Program-made: the position numbers and the translations under genes
In this document: one piece after another, positions 4,759-7,129 of the stretch
Layout of the letters: each line of letters begins with the position of its first letter
How positions within the stretch are numbered: the stretch's first letter is position 1
The notes under the pieces: generated by a model
What the model was told of the DNA's origin: nothing
The model's database searches: none
What the model saw: the letters and a program-made list of their open reading frames with translations, nothing else
Assembly (NCBI GenBank): GCA_031255695.1
Contig: JAIRSA010000061.1
Location: forward strand, 1-7,129
From: Eubacteriales Family XIII. Incertae Sedis bacterium
GTDB lineage: Bacteria > Bacillota > Clostridia > Peptostreptococcales > Anaerovoracaceae
Reading direction: 5' to 3'
Length of the DNA stretch: 7,129 nt

Positions 4759-7129
4759 ATGATAAAGAGGTGCATGGCCCTATTTCTTGCAATTGTTTTG
4801 ATCGCGGCAGGCTTTCCATCAATGGCCGCGGCTGCGGAGGCACAGCCCAGCAAAGTGCAGATCGAGCTTGATGGCCTGGATCTTGTTGTAGACAAGTCCG
4901 CCTTGAGCGATATGGAGCCGCCGATGCCGGCGGCCGATGACCCCAACCTTGAGTTCAAGGTCCTGAAACCGCAGGCGGATATTGTGGTCGATGATATAAT
5001 CAGCCTGGCCCAGTACATATACCTGGAATACGATTATCTGAACGAGGAAACGCAGGCTTCTGAGACATGGTACTATAGCCTGTACGCGTATGAGGACGAA
5101 ATAGATGTCGGTATGCTGGATGATGGCGTGCTTGTGAACTTCGAGTCGGATATGCTTGTGTTCCAGGCGGTCAAAGCAGGGTATACTTTGATAGGCTTGG
5201 ATGTGGGCGGCCGGCAGATTGTGCTTCCGGTGGAGGTCAAAACCCCGGAAGATGCGGACGGGTTCATTGTGGAGCTGAATATCAATTACGAGACGGCTAG
5301 ATTGAATGCGTTCCAGTATGAGGACGGCCTATACCGCACGCTTAATTTAATGCCGGTCAGCGCGAAGTCACTGGGTGGTGAAGTCCACAAGCTGCATATA
5401 GAAGATTCTGCCTATATCCCACTGCCCGTTGTAGACAATATCTATATGCCTTCGCTGCCTGAAGCTGCGTTGCCTTCACTGCCTGAAGATGCGTCGCCGG
5501 CGCCGCCGGTGCCTGCGGTATTGGCTGTATCGGAGGCGCCTGCATTGTCTGCGCCGTCAACGGCCTTTGTGCCATTCGCAGGGCCCGCCCCCGGTCCGGG
5601 CGGCGGCGGTGGATCATATACCCCACCTTTCCTCACCCCTCAAGATATGTTGTATATAGTAACCGCTGATAGTGGGAACGCATTATATATTGCCGGGATG
5701 GAGATGAATGGCCAGGTGGCGTTCTCTGAGTCTGGAAACAAGGAGATCCGCGTCAAGGCAGAACCTGGGCTCGAATTAGGTACCGCACAGACCGCCTGTT
5801 ATCCTTTTGGCTTTCAGGCAGATGCCCATTTCCAGTGGTTCACTGATTTTGTGGACAACAGGATCGTGATCAATGATGTGAACGCTCCGGATGGGGGAGA
5901 GTACATGATCTCGATCCCATTCAGATACAATGGCGTCCCCTACCTGTATTATGACGAAGTGGACACGGGCTCAGGCGCCGAAATCGACCTGACGGCGAAA
6001 ATCGCCGATATGGAAGCGATAAAGATGAGCTGGAGCGATGTGTATGAGCAAGAGGCTGACTTTGTATTATATGCAGAGCATGACGACGATGATAAAGATA
6101 TTCCCAGGATAACGAGTGGCGAAGTCTTTTACACAATGATACCAGACGCAGAAAAGCTATTCACGACTGTACTGCGTTCGCGAGGCGCAGAATATAGGGT
6201 TACTTCTCTTGTAGATATGGATAATGATGAAGGGGCCAAACTGGAGATCGGAGATCAGTTCAAGGGCCTGCTGCAGTGCGATTTGCCTAATGATAGGGCA
6301 ATGCCGGGCAGCAAGGTTTTTATGTACATGAACTATGGCTATGATGGCAATGGCAACTATTTGGGCTATTTCCGGTCAGAGCAGCCCTTGGAAGGCCTTG
6401 CGATCCTGACAGAGAGGACAAGCGGGGAGGTCATAGAGATCCCGTTTGAACTCTACAGTTCAGAATTCGAGCTTGAAATGCCGGAGAAGGAAGGCGTATA
6501 CGAAATAAAGGTGCTGATCGCCAGACCGGAGGCGCCCCCGTCCCCGGCAGCCCCGGCGGCCCCGACGGCCTCGCCGGCTGCGGGGAGCTACAGCTCGGCG
6601 CAGTCCGTGAAGCTGGCGACGGCTACTGAGGGCGCCGACATATACTACACCGTCGACGGCAGCGAGCCAAGCGCCCAGAGCACTAAGTACAGCTCCGCGA
6701 TAAGCGTGTCCAAGACGACGACCATAAAGGCCGTGGCAGTCAAAGGCGGGGCGGCAAGCCCGGTCGCGGAATTCAAATACACCATATCGGCCGCATCCAA
6801 TGGCGGAGGCGGCGGTGGCGGCTGGGGCGGTGGCGGCGGTTCCGCGCCGCCGCCCGCGGCGCCCGCTACGCCTGCCGCCATATCGGACGCTGCCGCGTCC
6901 GGCGCTGCCATAAGCGCACCGACGGTGACTGCTGAAAGCGGCGAGGCCGGCGGCTTTGCCGACGTGGCTGCGGGCGAGTGGTATTACGAAGCGGTAAGCT
7001 TTGTGGCCGAAAAGGGCATAGCCCAGGGCGTATCCGGCACGGAGTTCAGCCCGCAGGGCACGGTAACCAGGGCTCAGTTCATAACCATGCTGTGCAGGGC
7101 GTACGGGATACCGGAGATGGAGGGCGACA
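4759..7129 (+). CDS. SLH-anchored surface protein 2, paralogue of protein 1 (3' end outside the window)
   Basis: The frame is open from the ATG to the window edge and gives at least 790 residues. Residues 1-26 are a signal peptide nearly matching that of protein 1 (MIKRCMALFLA, then SMAAAA). Residues 27-162 match its Ig-like region and end in the shared KTPEDADGF-type motif. A Pro-rich hinge (about 229-293) is longer than in protein 1. The central module (295-591) keeps scattered motifs: TDFVDN at 362-367, EIDLTA, WSDVYEQEAD at 425-434 and EQPLEG at 541-546. The rest has diverged strongly. From residue 588 the chitobiase-type domain (602-676), Gly-rich linker (682-694) and first SLH repeat (from 733) are almost identical to protein 1, and the sequence stops at EMEGD just before SLH repeat 2. 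It is presumably a wall-anchored exported protein; its ligand is unknown. A DDDDK acidic patch (442-446) has no counterpart in protein 1. Confidence 0.9.
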   Translation, partial: MIKRCMALFLAIVLIAAGFPSMAAAAEAQPSKVQIELDGLDLVVDKSALSDMEPPMPAADDPNLEFKVLKPQADIVVDDIISLAQYIYLEYDYLNEETQASETWYYSLYAYEDEIDVGMLDDGVLVNFESDMLVFQAVKAGYTLIGLDVGGRQIVLPVEVKTPEDADGFIVELNINYETARLNAFQYEDGLYRTLNLMPVSAKSLGGEVHKLHIEDSAYIPLPVVDNIYMPSLPEAALPSLPEDASPAPPVPAVLAVSEAPALSAPSTAFVPFAGPAPGPGGGGGSYTPPFLTPQDMLYIVTADSGNALYIAGMEMNGQVAFSESGNKEIRVKAEPGLELGTAQTACYPFGFQADAHFQWFTDFVDNRIVINDVNAPDGGEYMISIPFRYNGVPYLYYDEVDTGSGAEIDLTAKIADMEAIKMSWSDVYEQEADFVLYAEHDDDDKDIPRITSGEVFYTMIPDAEKLFTTVLRSRGAEYRVTSLVDMDNDEGAKLEIGDQFKGLLQCDLPNDRAMPGSKVFMYMNYGYDGNGNYLGYFRSEQPLEGLAILTERTSGEVIEIPFELYSSEFELEMPEKEGVYEIKVLIARPEAPPSPAAPAAPTASPAAGSYSSAQSVKLATATEGADIYYTVDGSEPSAQSTKYSSAISVSKTTTIKAVAVKGGAASPVAEFKYTISAASNGGGGGGGWGGGGGSAPPPAAPATPAAISDAAASGAAISAPTVTAESGEAGGFADVAAGEWYYEAVSFVAEKGIAQGVSGTEFSPQGTVTRAQFITMLCRAYGIPEMEGD
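5451..5498 (+). repeat. two tandem 24-base repeats in the hinge of surface protein 2
   Basis: The units at 5451-5474 and 5475-5498 match at 21 of 24 bases and encode SLPEAALP and SLPEDASP. They extend the Pro-rich hinge between the Ig-like and central regions, which differs in length and sequence from that of protein 1. Confidence 0.75.
6529..7129 (+). repeat. anchor cassette, copy 2 (pairs with 3661-4237)
   Basis: This is the near-identical counterpart of the gene 1 anchor segment. It is 24 bases longer because of in-frame additions of 9 bases in the Pro/Ala stretch before the chitobiase-type domain and 15 bases in the linker before SLH repeat 1. Most base differences outside the linkers are silent. 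Confidence 0.93.

Overview
The window suggests a GC-rich, Gram-positive-type anaerobe, probably an uncultured member of the Clostridia. The evidence is indirect: surface proteins with three S-layer-homology (SLH) repeats, a FolD of the variant type I associate with clostridia, and strong AAGGAG/GGAGG ribosome binding sites. No rRNA, tRNA, CRISPR array, insertion sequence or transposase is visible, so the taxonomic call is an inference.

Layout. (1) 1-198: the 3' end of an unrecognised + strand gene. (2) 199-485: a GC-rich intergenic stretch with short repeats, ending at a strong bidirectional terminator whose loop holds the folD stop codon. (3) 496-1356: folD on the - strand, a one-carbon/folate enzyme with altered active-site residues. 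(4) 1367-1902: a divergent intergenic region with a weak candidate folD promoter and the promoter and long leader of the first surface-protein gene. (5) 1903-4677: a complete 924-residue SLH-anchored surface protein. (6) 4759 to the window end: a paralogue in the same direction, cut off just before its second SLH repeat.

The two surface proteins form a tandem duplication with a clear mosaic. Both begin with nearly the same signal peptide. Their exported parts (an Ig-like N-terminal domain, a Pro/Ala hinge and a large central module of no family I recognise) have diverged so far that only scattered motifs still align. Their C-terminal cassettes (chitobiase-type beta-sandwich domain, Gly-rich linker, SLH repeats) are almost identical at DNA level. 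The upstream region is also duplicated, gap-free over about 123 bases. The second copy of it lies inside the 3' end of the first gene, so the last ~18 residues of protein 1 are encoded by what is promoter DNA for gene 2.

The likely role is display of variable ectodomains on a common cell-wall anchor. It resembles in principle the tandem cell-wall-protein arrays of other clostridia, but the ectodomains here are not ones I can name. folD is probably an unrelated neighbour.
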